A DNA stretch of 23,508 nt from Anaerolineales bacterium (lineage in GTDB: Bacteria > Chloroflexota > Anaerolineae > Anaerolineales > E44-bin32). Shown here piece by piece: positions 7,788 to 15,875 of the stretch. The position numbers and the translations under genes were made by a program. Every line of letters starts with the position of its first letter. Position 1 is the stretch's first letter. Under the pieces are notes generated by a model that had not been told where the DNA came from, searched no databases, and saw nothing but the letters and a program-made list of their open reading frames with translations. Where the stretch lies: NCBI GenBank assembly GCA_011772595.1, contig WVZH01000024.1:12158-35665 (forward strand). Reading direction: 5' to 3'.

Positions 7788-7815
7788 ACAGTGTTGGTTC
7801 TACTCCCAACGCTGT
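7788..7815 (+). promoter_or_regulatory. 10-bp stem-loop in the leader of the LysM/M23 gene cluster
   Basis: ACAGTGTTGG (7788-7797) pairs with CCAACGCTGT (7806-7815) over ten positions, including one G-U, around an eight-base loop. No T tract follows, so it is not a normal terminator. It ends 42 bases before the GTG of the first lipoprotein and could be a regulatory RNA element or a protein-binding inverted repeat. Confidence 0.4.
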
Positions 7816-7857
7816 CTGCCAACCAAGTTCTTAAAGGATTGAGAGGGCGTTGCTGTC

Positions 7858-9417
7858 GTGAAGGAACGTCGCTTCTCACAGGGTGTAATGTTGTGGCTCT
7901 TTCTCTTTGGTCTCGTCTCAGGACCAATCGCTTGTGCATTGCCTGCAGTGTTCGTGCAACTTGACGAAGAAGTTACACCGCAGAAACCGCACTCTGTCCC
8001 ATCCATGCCAACGTCGACCCCAACGCAACATCCGCTACTTGCTTTGCTCCCCCCCACCTACAAGCCAGGTGAGGTAATCCCTACCCCCACACCCGATCCC
8101 GAGCGCGAGGCACCAACCATCCGCACGGAAATTCTTTATCACGTGGTGCAACCGGGTGAAACATTGGGCCTTGTTGCTGCCAATTACGGGATTTCGATCT
8201 CCCAGTTAAGTGCTGTGAATCGCATCTACAATCCTGACCTGGTTTCAATCGGTCAGGTACTGACGGTCCCGGCACCAGTGCGCCTTGCTCGAGGGCCAAA
8301 CTTCAAGATTATTCCGGATTCAGAGTTGGTGTTTGGTCCCTCGAGTGCCCTCTTCGATCTGAAAGGTGAAATCAACCACCGACAAGGCTATCTTGCATCC
8401 TATACACAGGAGATCGAGAACCGTATTCTGAGTGGTGCAGAAATCGTGCAACTTGTCGCCCAGCGCTACTCTGTGAACCCGCGTCTGCTCGTGGCGCTTC
8501 TCGAGTTTCAAGGAGGTTGGCTGACCAACTCGGAATTGTCTTGGGAGAAGAAGGTCTATCCGATGGGGTATTATCGTCCGGATTGGGGGGGACTGTTTAG
8601 CCAATTATCTTGGGCCGCAGATCAGTTGAACACAGGCTACTACCTATGGCGGGCTGGGTGGACAGGTCCTTTCAGCTTCGCCAGCGGTGATGTCGTGGTC
8701 CCAGGAGCGGGCGTTAACGCTGGGACTGTAGGCGTTCAGAATCTATTCTCGCAACTCTATCCAGTGGAGGCGTGGCGAGCAGTCGTCGCCGAAGGAGGTT
8801 TTTACGAAACGTTGATCTCTCTTTTCGGAAATCCCTTTGAGCGCGCGACCGAACCACTCGTTCCGCAGAACCTTGAGCAGCCACAGTTGCAACTGCCATT
8901 CGAAGAGGGGAAGTCCTGGTCGTTCACGAGTGGAGCGCATTCTGCCTGGGGAGAGGGTGCTGGTTGGGCAGCACTGGATTTCGCTCCGCCTGGACCCGCG
9001 TTAGGATGTATACCTTCAAATGAATGGGTCGTCGCTATTGCCGATGGATTGATCATACGTGCAGATAGCGGGGAGGTCGTCCAGGATATAGACGGCGATG
9101 GATATGAGCAGACGGGTTGGGTGGTGCTCTATATGCACATTCAAAGCCATGAACGTGTCCAACGGGGTAAAATGGTGCGCGCTGGCGATCGCATTGGGCA
9201 TCCCTCCTGCGAGGGTGGTATCGCCACTGGAACGAACTTGCACATCGCGCGAAAATTCCGAGGGGAGTGGATTCCTGCGGACGGTCCGTTGCCATTCACC
9301 ATGGATGGATGGGTTTCGGCCGGTGACGGAATTTCATACAGTGGAACCATGAGCCGAGGTCAGGAGACGATTGAATCCTGTGCCTGTCGCAGTGAACTAA
9401 ATCAAATCAGTCGGTGA
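7858..9417 (+). CDS. LysM + LasA-like M23 peptidase lipoprotein, paralogue 1 (catalytic His replaced)
   Basis: This predicted surface lipoprotein has 519 residues, a signal helix and a lipobox-like PIAC with Cys26. A Pro/Thr linker leads to a LysM domain (about 93-138: VVQPGETLGLVAANYGIS... IGQVLTVP). A middle domain (about 150-335) shares PDSE, SVNPRLL-x-ALLE-x-Q, YPMG, GYY-x-WRAG and NAGT blocks with the next two genes. The C-terminal M23 domain has His361 and Asp374, 13 residues apart as in LasA/beta-lytic enzymes rather than the HxxxD of LytM, plus a DIDGDGYEQTGW loop (410-421), His427 and GTNLHIARK with His462. Position 460 is Asn (AAC at 9235-9237) where the paralogues have His. It ends with a CAC motif (508-510). 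GTG start at 7858 with GAGAGGG upstream. It may bind peptidoglycan but have reduced or no peptidase activity. Confidence 0.85.
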   Translation: MKERRFSQGVMLWLFLFGLVSGPIACALPAVFVQLDEEVTPQKPHSVPSMPTSTPTQHPLLALLPPTYKPGEVIPTPTPDPEREAPTIRTEILYHVVQPGETLGLVAANYGISISQLSAVNRIYNPDLVSIGQVLTVPAPVRLARGPNFKIIPDSELVFGPSSALFDLKGEINHRQGYLASYTQEIENRILSGAEIVQLVAQRYSVNPRLLVALLEFQGGWLTNSELSWEKKVYPMGYYRPDWGGLFSQLSWAADQLNTGYYLWRAGWTGPFSFASGDVVVPGAGVNAGTVGVQNLFSQLYPVEAWRAVVAEGGFYETLISLFGNPFERATEPLVPQNLEQPQLQLPFEEGKSWSFTSGAHSAWGEGAGWAALDFAPPGPALGCIPSNEWVVAIADGLIIRADSGEVVQDIDGDGYEQTGWVVLYMHIQSHERVQRGKMVRAGDRIGHPSCEGGIATGTNLHIARKFRGEWIPADGPLPFTMDGWVSAGDGISYSGTMSRGQETIESCACRSELNQISR

Positions 9418-9418
9418 G

Positions 9419-10990
9419 ATGATTTTGAGAGACAAGTATCGTACAACGAGCACACGCGTTCTCCTTTTCGTGGTCGCGCTGCTTGCGACCACGCTGGCGT
9501 GCGCACGTGCCGATGTACCAGCCCAAGTCGCCATCGGTTCGGGAAGTTTGCCCAGTCCCACCATGACGTTGACAACACCGGTACCGGAAACGTTCTCCAC
9601 ACCGGTAAATAGCACGCCCGGACCGAGCAGCACCCCAGCGGAACCTGAACCAGTGGTATCTCCTACCTTCCCTCCGACGCCGACGATACAATCTCTCGAG
9701 GAAATCGAGACCGCACTCTACGAAGCCCAGCCTGGGGACGTGCTTCGAGCCGTCGCGGTGCACTTTGGTGTGGTGCCTGAAGACGTCACCTCAACGGAAC
9801 CCCTACCCGAGGCTCGCGGCCTGATCGATCCCGGTCAATTGCTCTTCATCCCACAGCGTCTGGAAGAGACAGGACCGGACGAAAAACTCGTTCCGGACAG
9901 TGAAGCAATTTTCTCGCCCCACGCCACCGATTTCGATGTTTTCGGCTTCGCGGAAACCTACGATGGCTACATCACGATCTATCGAGAATCCATTGGTTCG
10001 CGTTTTCGCTTCGGCCCTGAAGTGGTTGCGATTGTTGCGCGTGACAACTCTGTCAACCCGCGCTTGTTGTATGTTTTGTTGGAGATGCAGTCTGGTTGGG
10101 TCACGGACCCGACGGCTCCGACTGGGAATGCTTTCAAATATCCGATGGGGCATATGGTAGAGCAGTCGCCTGGTCTTTACCGTCAATTGGGTTGGGCAGC
10201 GAATGAATTGGGGAACGGATATTATGGATGGCGGGCGGGCACCCTTACCGAGCTTGTATTTGTCGATGGTACGAAACTTCGCTTGGCTCCAGACCTCAAT
10301 GCTGGGACAGTCGCTATCCAGTACTTTCTGTCATTGAACAATACTCGTTTTGAATGGGAAAACGCCTTACAAGAGTTTAAGAACACATACCAGGATTTTT
10401 TTGGGGATGCATGGAGTTACCAACATCCATTGTACGAGCGCGGGTTAGTCCAACCCGAGTTGATCCTCCCCTTTTGGCGTGGCCAGGTTTGGGCCTTCAC
10501 GGGTGGCCCTCATGGAGCCTGGGAGCGTGAGAGTGCTTGGGCGGCATTGGATTTTGCTCCCGCTTCCACCGAAACTGGATGCGCAGTATCCGAGGCCATG
10601 GTGGTCGCCGCGGCACCCGGGCTTGTCGTACGCAGCGAGGATGGTGTGGTCGTGCTCGACCTGGATGGGGATGGGCGCGAACAGAGCGGATGGGCGCTTT
10701 TGTACCTGCACATCGCTCAGGAAGGTCGAATTAAGGCAGGCGAGTATGTGGAACCTGGCGACTCGATCGGACATCCTTCCTGTGAAGGCGGATCAGCGAC
10801 GGGGACTCACATCCACATTGCGCGCAAGTACAACGGGGAATGGATCCTCGCAGATGGACCGATGCCGTTCGAACTTAGTGGTTGGGTCGCAGTGGCTGGC
10901 ACCAAACCCTATCAGGGAGCACTCGTCAAGGGGGATCAGACTGTACTCGCATGCCCATGCGCCTCGTATCAGACCTTGATCCAAAGATGA
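9419..10990 (+). CDS. LysM-like + LasA-like M23 peptidase lipoprotein, paralogue 2
   Basis: This second copy (523 residues) begins one base after the previous stop, so it is surely co-transcribed. It has a signal helix, lipobox TLAC with Cys28, and a long Thr/Pro/Ser linker (about 40-90). A degenerate LysM-like segment follows (about 98-146, YEAQPGDVLRAVAVHFGV). The middle domain (about 157-340) carries SVNPRLLYVLLEMQSGW, KYPMG, NGYYGWRAG and LNAGT. In the M23 domain, TGGPH gives His365 and ALDFAP gives Asp378, again with 13-residue spacing. The DLDGDGREQSGW loop (414-425), His431 and an intact GTHIHIARK (His464, His466) complete the set. All expected zinc and catalytic positions are therefore present. 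It ends with CPC (512-514), parallel to CAC in paralogue 1. Predicted role: cell-wall peptide hydrolase anchored outside the membrane. Confidence 0.87.
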   Translation: MILRDKYRTTSTRVLLFVVALLATTLACARADVPAQVAIGSGSLPSPTMTLTTPVPETFSTPVNSTPGPSSTPAEPEPVVSPTFPPTPTIQSLEEIETALYEAQPGDVLRAVAVHFGVVPEDVTSTEPLPEARGLIDPGQLLFIPQRLEETGPDEKLVPDSEAIFSPHATDFDVFGFAETYDGYITIYRESIGSRFRFGPEVVAIVARDNSVNPRLLYVLLEMQSGWVTDPTAPTGNAFKYPMGHMVEQSPGLYRQLGWAANELGNGYYGWRAGTLTELVFVDGTKLRLAPDLNAGTVAIQYFLSLNNTRFEWENALQEFKNTYQDFFGDAWSYQHPLYERGLVQPELILPFWRGQVWAFTGGPHGAWERESAWAALDFAPASTETGCAVSEAMVVAAAPGLVVRSEDGVVVLDLDGDGREQSGWALLYLHIAQEGRIKAGEYVEPGDSIGHPSCEGGSATGTHIHIARKYNGEWILADGPMPFELSGWVAVAGTKPYQGALVKGDQTVLACPCASYQTLIQR

Positions 10991-12459
10991 AAAATTGTTC
11001 ACTTCGTTCCTTGGGGTCGCTGGCTTTAGCAGCCGTCTTGATCAGCGCTTGTGCGCCGACATTGACTGACTCAACGCCAGTTCCGGTCATACACTCACCA
11101 ACGGTGGAGGCCGGTCCCACCCCATTACCGGATCGTACTCGACATCCCCCTGGCGAACTTTTTGAATACTCTGCACAAAGCGGCGACACGTTGCCCGCGC
11201 TAGCGGCACACTTCAACACGAGTGTGGAGGAAATCCTGGCAGCCAATCCCGATTTACCTGGTTCGGTGACAACCCTGCCGCCCGGATATCCGATGCTTAT
11301 CCCAATGTATTATGTCCCCTTGCTGGGTTCCCCTTTCCATATATTGCCGGACAGCGAAGTGATCTATGGTCCTTCGGCTTCGGAGTTCGATTTCTCTAAG
11401 GAGATCCGTCAACGACCCGGTTTCCTTGCAGGCTTGTCTGATTTCGCCTATCAGAAGCAACGCCCAGCGTGGGAGGTTGTTGAGGTCATTGCTCGTAATT
11501 ATTCGGTCAACCCCAGGTTACTGCTGGCGTTGATGGAGTACCAAACCCAGGCACTTTCACAGCCATTCCCCGCGGGGGATGAGGATATTTATGTCTTGGA
11601 TGTGCGTGAATCGCGGTACACGGGTTTATTTTGGCAGCTCATTTGGGCAGGGGAGCGCATCAACGATGGATACTACGGCTGGCGGGCGGGTACGCTTCAG
11701 GAGTTCGAACTTAAGGATGGTCTTCTGGTGCGCCCTGATCCCTGGCTGAATGCAGGCACTGCCGCGATACAGTTCGTGTTCGCCGGCTTGTATGGAAAAG
11801 AAGGGTTTGACCACGCTGTAAGTCCAGAAGGTTTTTTCCAGACGTATACACAGCTTTGGGGGGATCCATTTGACCAAGCCATCGAACTCATCCCTACAAA
11901 TCTACAACAGCCCGAAATGACGCTTCCTTTTCTTCCGAATCGAATTTGGGACTTTACCGCTGGACCGCACTTTTCCTGGGGTAAAGCGCTTCCGCTGGGG
12001 GCTTTAGATTTTGGTCCCCCAGCCGAGGAGAGCGGTTGTGTCCCATCCATGGAGTGGATCGCCGCTCCTACAGCCGGGTTAATCGTGCGCAGTGGAGAAG
12101 CGATTGTGGTCCTTGATCTTGATGGCGATGGGGACGAGCGCACGGGCTGGGCGCTTTTCTTCTTCCATGTCGCCACGCAAGATCGTATCGAGGAGGGTAT
12201 GCAGGTGCTCCCCGGAGAGCCGCTTGGTCATCCCTCCTGTGAGGGCGGTCGGGCGACGGGAACGCATTTTCACCTTGCCCGTCGTTACAATGGTGAATGG
12301 ATTCCCGCTGCGGGAGTTATTCCCTTCATCCTCGAAGGCTGGGTGACGGCGTATGGTGATGAGCCATATCAGGGCACGCTGACAAAGGGTTCCAAGGTTG
12401 TGCCCGCAAGCGAAGTTTCTACATTTGAAAACCGCATCTTATACGAGCTCCCTGGGTAA
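10987..12459 (+). CDS. LysM + LasA-like M23 peptidase lipoprotein, paralogue 3
   Basis: This third copy has 490 residues from the ATG at 10987, which overlaps the stop of paralogue 2 (ATGA). The frame extends 35 codons further upstream, but that part lies within paralogue 2 and would bury the signal peptide. The chosen start gives a textbook lipoprotein signal, LISAC with Cys22. A LysM domain follows (about 59-106: YSAQSGDTLPALAAHFNTS... EEILAANPDL). The middle domain (about 118-300) carries SVNPRLLLALMEYQ, NDGYYGWRAG and LNAGT but lacks the YPMG block. The M23 domain has His328, Asp341 (13 apart), DLDGDGDERTGW (377-388), His394 and GTHFHLARR (His427, His429), so the metal and catalytic positions are intact. 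Unlike the first two copies it lacks a C-terminal Cys-x-Cys. The start is translationally coupled, with no good Shine-Dalgarno. Confidence 0.87.
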   Translation: MKNCSLRSLGSLALAAVLISACAPTLTDSTPVPVIHSPTVEAGPTPLPDRTRHPPGELFEYSAQSGDTLPALAAHFNTSVEEILAANPDLPGSVTTLPPGYPMLIPMYYVPLLGSPFHILPDSEVIYGPSASEFDFSKEIRQRPGFLAGLSDFAYQKQRPAWEVVEVIARNYSVNPRLLLALMEYQTQALSQPFPAGDEDIYVLDVRESRYTGLFWQLIWAGERINDGYYGWRAGTLQEFELKDGLLVRPDPWLNAGTAAIQFVFAGLYGKEGFDHAVSPEGFFQTYTQLWGDPFDQAIELIPTNLQQPEMTLPFLPNRIWDFTAGPHFSWGKALPLGALDFGPPAEESGCVPSMEWIAAPTAGLIVRSGEAIVVLDLDGDGDERTGWALFFFHVATQDRIEEGMQVLPGEPLGHPSCEGGRATGTHFHLARRYNGEWIPAAGVIPFILEGWVTAYGDEPYQGTLTKGSKVVPASEVSTFENRILYELPG

Positions 12460-12487
12460 AGGGCGAGCAGATCCAGGGTGGCTTTTT
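12450..12487 (+). terminator. Possible terminator of the M23 lipoprotein operon
   Basis: CCCTGG (12450-12455) and CCAGGG (12473-12478) form a six-base stem around a 17-base loop. A T5 run follows at 12483-12487 after TGGC. The stem overlaps the stop codon of paralogue 3, and the spacing to the T run is not ideal. Confidence 0.3.
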
Positions 12488-12628
12488 GCGGCCTGCGATG
12501 AAGTAACCCCCGGTAATGGAAGTCTGAGGATCGGGGTTGTGGGGACTTTTCCAAAAATTACACTTGCGGCCAGTGATTAAAAGAAATCGCGGTTGCGAAG
12601 ACGCCTTTATTAATCGCAGGATTATCCC

Positions 12629-12802
12629 CGCGAAGAAGCAATCACCTTCGCATGTCATTGCGAGGCACCCTTCGTCAAGCTCAGCGTAAACTCCGGGCCG
12701 TGGCAATCACCAACTCGCGGCTTGGGGATTGCTTCGCCCCCCGTCGGGGCTCGCGATGACATACGTGAAAGGATTGCTTCACCTTCGAGTCGCAGTGACA
12801 AG
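12629..12802. repeat. Dispersed-repeat-like element with inverted and direct copies
   Basis: Within the gene-free stretch 12460-12870, TGTCATTGCGAG (12653-12664) is mirrored by CTCGCGATGACA (12750-12761; 11 of 12 positions). A further mirrored arm, GTCGCAGTGACA, lies near 12788-12799. GCAATCACC occurs twice (about 12638 and 12703) and GATTGCTTC occurs twice (about 12727 and 12772). This layout resembles small non-autonomous palindromic repeats (REP/MITE-like) scattered in many bacterial genomes. No coding potential is seen. The rest of the stretch (12490-12628 and 12803-12870) shows nothing I can name. Confidence 0.5.
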
Positions 12803-12870
12803 AAGAGAGGCTGCCGTATCTAAGTCGGGCCATAAAATGAATATATTGGTCCGAAGTACCGTAATACTGA

Positions 12871-15438
12871 CTAAGATTTCTTGGACCCACTCTTGCTTGA
12901 TCGCCTGGAGCGACTTGGGGTTGATTTCGGCGATCTCTTTCTGGTTTCTGCAGTCGATTTGGCCTTCGATTCTGGAGGTTGCTTCGGTTGTGTCTTGAAG
13001 GTTGGCTTCTTAATAACCGGGGACAGTGCGGTAACTCTATTTCCTTCTTTAACTTCGAAGAGCAGTTTACCGCCCCCTGTGCGTACGCGCCGCGGGGCGT
13101 TGGAAAAGCGTATCGATCGGGCTGCACCTCTAGCTACATGCGCAATTGCGCGGTCATCCGGTTGACCCATGATAGCGCCGGCCAAGTGAACTTCTTCTCC
13201 TGATTTCCAAGCCAGTACGCCTTTCCCATAACGACCTTGGCGAGGGAATTGGCTCATCGCGCTACGCTTGGCCAAACCGTTCTGTGTGATCAGGAAGAGA
13301 TCACTCCGCGGTTGAACCACGCCCATGCCTACGACACGTTGGTCTTCTCCCATGCGGACGCCAAGTACACCGGCGGCCGATAGTCCCATCGGTCGGACTT
13401 CTGATTCAGAAAAGCGAATGGCCATACCGAAGCTCGTGGTGATGCATATGTCGTCATCCCCCCTTGTCAAACTTACCCATCCCAATTTGTCGTCCTGCCC
13501 GATCTTTACGGCTTGGAACGTCCTTGCTGAGGGGCCCGGTAGCACCTGGAGACTGGTTTTTTTAACCATGCCCTGTTGCGTACAAAATACCAAAAATCCA
13601 TCTGAGCCATCTGTACCAACTTTCTCAGGGGGTAGAGCTATACCGGCGACGATTTCATCCTCGGGTTCAAAGGGTGTGATCCCTGCAATCGAAACTCCAT
13701 CTTTCAGGTCGTCACATTCGGGCAATGTGTGGACAGGTAGGGCGGCGGCGAACCCCTTCGTATCGAATAAGTAGAGCGTATCGCGCACACTGGCACCGAT
13801 GACAAGCCTAGGCGCGCCTCGCCCTCCGAGACGAGGTATGCGCGCAGTCGGGGTGCGCGCGACCAACCCGTCACGCCGGATCGAAACCCAAGTCTCCTTT
13901 GCCGGAGCGAGGTCGGTGGCGGTGAGTACGCTTCGAGCTCTACGACCCACGCCCGTTTCGACGATTTGTGAATTCCTCCGGTCACCGTATGTGGCTTTGA
14001 TTTGGGTCAGCTCTTGGGCGATAAGAGATCGCATTTTCTTTGAGGAGCGAAGGAGTGCCTCAAGCTCTTTGATGCGCGCCATCACGTCCTTGTATTCTTT
14101 TTCGATCTTCCTGCGTTCCAAGCCGGAAAGCCTTCGCAAGGGCATATCCAAGATAGCGGTCGCTTGCTCCTCACTTAATTTAAGGCGTCGTATCAGCCGG
14201 CTTTTTGCCTGAGGGACGTCTTTTGCAGTGCGGATCATCTCAATGACTTGATCGATGTTTTGAAGCGCAATACGCAGTCCTGCAAGGATGTGCGCCCGTT
14301 CGCGAGCTCTTGCGAGCTCGAATTCGCTGCGCTTACGGATGACTTCCAATCGGTGTTCGAGGTATACGCGCAAGGCTTGTTTCAAACCCAGTAGGCGGGG
14401 TTCACCGTCTACTAGGGCCAGCATGATCAAGCTAAATGTTGTCTGCATGGGTGTGCGCCTATAAAGTTCGGCGAGCAGTTTCTGCGGTTCAGCGGTCTTC
14501 GAAAGTTCAAGGACAATGCGCATACCTTGACGGTCAGATTCGTCACGAAGATCTGCCAGCCCTTCAAGTTGGCCACTTCGCGCTAAATCGGCGATACGTT
14601 CAATCAAGTTCGATTTATTGGTTTGGTACGGCAGCTCAGTGACGATGATGCGTGATCGACCGCGGCCCATCTCTTCGATATGGGCTCTTGCTTGAAGGGT
14701 GATCTTTCCTCGACCACTTCCGTAGGCTGCGGCCAGATCCTGACCCTTATCCCCTCCATGTAGGATGATGCCGCCCGTTGGGAAATCCGGACCTTTGACG
14801 AATTTCATCATGTCGTCGAGGCTGATCGCATCCATGCGCGACCAGTTTTCAAGCATAAAAATCAACGCATCACAGATTTCCGCCATATTGTGTGGAGGGA
14901 TCGAGGTTGACATGCCAACCGCGATTCCTGTGGCGCCGTTGACGAGCAGATTAGGAAAACCGGCAGGCAGTACTGTGGGTTCCTGCAACGAACCGTCAAA
15001 ATTCTCATCGAAATCCACAGTATCTTTCTCAATGTCACCCATCATCTCCGCGGATAGTGCCGCTAATCTGGCTTCGGTATAGCGCATAGCCGCAGGCGGA
15101 TCACCGTCCACCGATCCGAAGTTGCCCTGGCCCTCAATAAGGGGGTAGCGCATGGAGAATTCTTGCGCCATCCGGGCCATGGCGTCGTAAACTGCCATGT
15201 CGCCGTGAGGATGAAACTTGCCGAGTACCTCACCGACGATGCGCGCGGATTTCTTGAAGCCTGTCTCTGACCGGACGCCCATGGCGTGCATGGCGTGTAG
15301 GATGCGTCGGTGAACAGGTTTGAGGCCGTCACGAGCATCCGGGAGTGCCCGTGAAACGATGACACTCATGGCGTAATCGAGGTAGGATTGTTGCATTTCG
15401 GTATCAATATCGATGCGCCGCACAAGGCCAACTTCCAT
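12871..15438 (-). CDS. gyrA: DNA gyrase (or topoisomerase IV) subunit A
   Basis: This type IIA topoisomerase breakage-reunion subunit (855 residues) acts with GyrB to supercoil DNA. The core is standard: [21 protein letters not shown] (18-38), HPHGD at 76-80, catalytic Tyr120 in [30 protein letters not shown] (163-182), and a coiled coil up to about 480. The C-terminal beta-pinwheel spans about 500-805. The GyrA box is degenerate: PRLGGRGA (535-542) instead of QRRGGRG, so a ParC-like role cannot be fully excluded, though overall features fit GyrA. The quinolone-site Ser (E. coli Ser83) is Met81 here. The last 47 residues (809-855) form a Lys/Ser/Arg-rich tail. The start has GAGGTG a few bases upstream. 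gyrB is not in the window. The gene is divergent from nusA. Confidence 0.9.
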   Translation of the reverse strand: MEVGLVRRIDIDTEMQQSYLDYAMSVIVSRALPDARDGLKPVHRRILHAMHAMGVRSETGFKKSARIVGEVLGKFHPHGDMAVYDAMARMAQEFSMRYPLIEGQGNFGSVDGDPPAAMRYTEARLAALSAEMMGDIEKDTVDFDENFDGSLQEPTVLPAGFPNLLVNGATGIAVGMSTSIPPHNMAEICDALIFMLENWSRMDAISLDDMMKFVKGPDFPTGGIILHGGDKGQDLAAAYGSGRGKITLQARAHIEEMGRGRSRIIVTELPYQTNKSNLIERIADLARSGQLEGLADLRDESDRQGMRIVLELSKTAEPQKLLAELYRRTPMQTTFSLIMLALVDGEPRLLGLKQALRVYLEHRLEVIRKRSEFELARARERAHILAGLRIALQNIDQVIEMIRTAKDVPQAKSRLIRRLKLSEEQATAILDMPLRRLSGLERRKIEKEYKDVMARIKELEALLRSSKKMRSLIAQELTQIKATYGDRRNSQIVETGVGRRARSVLTATDLAPAKETWVSIRRDGLVARTPTARIPRLGGRGAPRLVIGASVRDTLYLFDTKGFAAALPVHTLPECDDLKDGVSIAGITPFEPEDEIVAGIALPPEKVGTDGSDGFLVFCTQQGMVKKTSLQVLPGPSARTFQAVKIGQDDKLGWVSLTRGDDDICITTSFGMAIRFSESEVRPMGLSAAGVLGVRMGEDQRVVGMGVVQPRSDLFLITQNGLAKRSAMSQFPRQGRYGKGVLAWKSGEEVHLAGAIMGQPDDRAIAHVARGAARSIRFSNAPRRVRTGGGKLLFEVKEGNRVTALSPVIKKPTFKTQPKQPPESKAKSTAETRKRSPKSTPSRSRRSSKSGSKKS

Positions 15439-15474
15439 CTCTGCACCTCAAGATCAAGTTTGCTTCCCGCAGGT

Positions 15475-15504
15475 ATGATAAAGGGTAGGCTATTTGACGT
15501 CAAA
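15475..15504 (-). promoter_or_regulatory. gyrA promoter
   Basis: On the minus strand, TTGACG (15504-15499) and TATCAT (15480-15475) each match the sigma70 consensus at five of six positions and are 18 bases apart. The transcript would start near 15468, giving a roughly 30-base leader. The -35 lies inside a perfect palindrome. Confidence 0.6.
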
Positions 15505-15507
15505 TAC
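15492..15507. promoter_or_regulatory. Perfect 16-bp palindrome overlapping the gyrA -35 (operator candidate)
   Basis: TATTTGACGTCAAATA is identical to its reverse complement. It covers the predicted -35 of gyrA and lies 54 bases before the gyrA start. Its position suggests a repressor-binding site; the factor is unknown. Confidence 0.5.
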
Positions 15508-15743
15508 TACGTCTCCTCGAGCGAGGGTAGGTGTGTTGAGTTGTACGTGTCAACATCGAGATGGTGGGTTGAGGATACTCAACTGACTGTTGTGCCAGGT
15601 GAGCCATTTTCCAAACGCATGACAGATCGGTGAAGCAAGGTTCGTGGTGCGTGTGTGGGTAGAGAGCTGCAGGGGCTTCAACTTCTCATCCTACCTATCT
15701 GTGCGTGGATTCGGGTGGTATACACACTTTGATCTCATCCCCC

Positions 15744-15772
15744 TTGCAGCGGGTTTGTCTCTATGCTAGAAT
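15744..15772 (+). promoter_or_regulatory. Promoter of the nusA cluster
   Basis: TTGCAG (15744-15749) and TAGAAT (15767-15772) are spaced by 17 bases. The predicted start is near 15780, about 30 bases ahead of the leader hairpin and 96 before the nusA ATG. The rest of 15508-15743 shows no gene; a small GTTGAG-GATA-CTCAAC hairpin lies at 15568-15583. Confidence 0.5.
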
Positions 15773-15807
15773 CTGGTACGCAGGGTTCCGAAAGAGAGGT
15801 CATGTGG

Positions 15808-15831
15808 AAAAGTGGGTGGAGCCCACTTTTT
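15808..15831 (+). terminator. nusA-leader attenuator hairpin
   Basis: AAAAGTGGG (15808-15816) and CCCACTTTT (15822-15830) make a perfect nine-pair stem with a five-base loop. The U run is embedded in the 3' arm. Hairpins of this GUGGG/CCCAC-U type are common just before rimP-nusA clusters and are thought to act as attenuators sensitive to NusA. It sits between the predicted promoter and the nusA start. Confidence 0.6.
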
Positions 15832-15875
15832 CTGCATATAGGAGTGTATACGACCCTGGTAAGGAATAGAGATCG

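Noticed and set aside
10882..10986. 35-codon N-terminal extension of M23 paralogue 3
   Set aside because: It lies wholly inside paralogue 2 and would displace the lipoprotein signal that begins at 10987.
12460..12870. CRISPR-like or tRNA content in the largest gap after the M23 operon
   Set aside because: The repeats are few, unequally spaced and inverted rather than regular direct repeats, and no cloverleaf or T-loop GTTCGA pattern was found.
12729..12998. Open frame crossing the repeat region and the gyrA 3' end
   Set aside because: It spans a non-coding repeat and antisense gyrA, with no Shine-Dalgarno or recognisable motif.
15568..15583. GTTGAG-GATA-CTCAAC mini-hairpin between gyrA and nusA
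   Set aside because: Six-base stem with no following T run or nearby start; too short to assign.
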